Shown: in pieces, positions 49,013 to 49,689 of the stretch
How the letters are laid out: every line of letters begins with the position of its first letter
Position numbering within the stretch: the first letter of the stretch is position 1
DNA from: Deltaproteobacteria bacterium
GTDB taxonomy: Bacteria; Desulfobacterota; Syntrophobacteria; BM002
Length of the DNA stretch: 49,689 nt
Assembly: GCA_022340905.1 (NCBI GenBank)
Contig: JAJDNB010000034.1
Coordinates: 1 to 49,689 of the forward strand
Direction of reading: 5' to 3'
The notes under the pieces: model-generated
What the model saw: only the letters and a program-made list of their open reading frames with translations
What the model was told of the DNA's origin: nothing
Database searches by the model: none
Translations under genes and position numbers: made by a program

Positions 49013-49689
49013 TCAAAATAGACCACGTTTAACCTTTACTTCTTTGAGGACGTGGACGGCCACGCGAACATTTTCCCCCATTTCGTCGTTCACCAGCTGC
49101 TTGAGATCCGATACGAGATCGACGGATACGGGCTTTTGCGCACTGAGGATGATCGCCGCATCCGTGTCGCTCTTGATCGCAAAACGAAGGGCAGAGATCA
49201 AGGTCACCCCATATTCTTGATGAATACGTTTATTGATAGCCCGGTAAACTGACTGGCTTACAGGCAAGGTGTATGGACGGGTCTGGCCTTCGCGCAGTTG
49301 CTGGGCCAGCTTGAATCCCAGGGGTGCAGTTAACAGCACCGTGATGAGAATCAAAATGAGAACCGTCCGTCGCATCCAAAGGGGCGATTTAACGCCTAAC
49401 CTAGTGCCTTGGATACCAAGACGACGATATATAAATGCCGCACCGATGCCGAATCCCATAGCCTTGAGGGAATCACGAAAAAGTGAGGTATTGCCCTGGA
49501 CAAGGGCAAGACCTGAGCCAATAAGTGGCGTCATCAGGGGGGCCACAACCATGGCCCCAATCACCACTGCAGTTGAGTTCTGGATCAAGCCCAAGGAGGC
49601 GATGGCCGTCGACAAACAAATCATCATGATGAAATCAACATTCCAACGGGCACCCACCTGAAGCCGATCAAACAAGTCGATCCGGTCCT
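49013..49689 (-). CDS. DUF389 membrane protein, shortened (gene runs off the right edge)
   Basis: The minus-strand frame is open to the window end without a stop. It reads LSTAIASLGLIQNSTAVVIGAMVVAPLMTPLIGSGLALVQGNTSLFRDSLKAMGFGIGAAF, the conserved first half of DUF389 (TIGR00341-like) proteins. After this the usual four or so further spans are missing. The sequence jumps to IYRRLGIQGTRLG..., matching the end of the membrane domain, and continues to the C-terminal soluble part (TVLLTAPLGFKLAQQLREGQ ... DMLKQ-like). An internal in-frame deletion of roughly 100 residues is likely. N-terminal end lies outside the window. Confidence 0.75.
   Translation of the reverse strand, partial: DRIDLFDRLQVGARWNVDFIMMICLSTAIASLGLIQNSTAVVIGAMVVAPLMTPLIGSGLALVQGNTSLFRDSLKAMGFGIGAAFIYRRLGIQGTRLGVKSPLWMRRTVLILILITVLLTAPLGFKLAQQLREGQTRPYTLPVSQSVYRAINKRIHQEYGVTLISALRFAIKSDTDAAIILSAQKPVSVDLVSDLKQLVNDEMGENVRVAVHVLKEVKVKRGLF

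Noticed and set aside
1..49689. CRISPR array, insertion sequence or phage genes
   Set aside because: No regularly spaced identical repeats, transposase, integrase or phage motif seen. The word repeats are irregular and intergenic.

Overview
The window looks like a chromosomal piece of an aerobically respiring or oxygen-tolerant Desulfobacterota (deltaproteobacteria-like) bacterium. This rests on gene content and on the resemblance of several small zinc-ribbon proteins and the ParA/CBM48 proteins to that group; no rRNA, tRNA or other phylogenetic marker is present, so the placement is an inference. GC content is near 50 percent and genes lie on both strands in short operons. There are no insertion sequences, phage genes or CRISPR arrays.

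Layout. 1-1881 (minus): start of a cytochrome c oxidase subunit II gene, a BON-like small protein, the haem O synthase ctaB, and a 27-residue membrane peptide coupled to ctaB. Two related fragments of a phosphatase-like 3' end flank ctaB. 2.7-9.2 kb: SRPBCC proteins, a cyclic-nucleotide/GAF sensor coupled to a geranylgeranyl-reductase-like flavoprotein, a Nudix hydrolase, a DUF1499 lipoprotein and a VTT-like membrane protein. 9.6-11.4 kb: a NodI/NodJ-like ABC exporter pair. 11.9-19.4 kb: an MBL-fold hydrolase, a four-helix-bundle protein, then a minus-strand set with a PIG-L deacetylase, an MshA-like glycosyltransferase, a Gfo/Idh/MocA dehydrogenase, a ThuA-Gfo fusion, and an S51-peptidase-like protein fused to the C-terminal domains of cysteinyl-tRNA synthetase.

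19.6-23.3 kb is the most unusual region. A ParA ATPase carries a C-terminal CBM48 glycogen-binding domain and is coupled by a GTGA overlap to a DNA-binding coiled-coil protein. A stand-alone CBM48 protein lies nearby. Two small cysteine-containing genes, one on each side of the ParA operon, both have near-perfect sigma-54 promoters at the same distance from the start codon. Together they suggest a glycogen- or alpha-glucan-linked positioning system.

24.6-28.8 kb: an EamA transporter with a His-rich tail, followed by a cobalt/nickel ECF transporter (cbiM, nikL-like, cbiQ, cbiO) preceded by a structured terminator-like leader. 28.8-31 kb: an AI-2E-type permease and small proteins. 31.4-44.5 kb: one long respiratory cluster, alternative complex III (actB, actC, actD, actF, actA) joined to a cbb3-type oxidase (ccoN, ccoO with an extra haem domain, CcoS-like and CcoP-N-like proteins, a monohaem cytochrome c, and the copper ATPase ccoI). 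It would carry electrons from quinol through cytochromes c to oxygen. 44.7-49.7 kb: citrate synthase, an ADP-ribosylglycohydrolase-family protein, a ChaN-like lipoprotein, a HAD phosphatase and a shortened DUF389 membrane protein that runs off the end.

Many intergenic gaps are filled with inverted arrays of short repeated words. Three of them share a near-identical core of about 35 bases.
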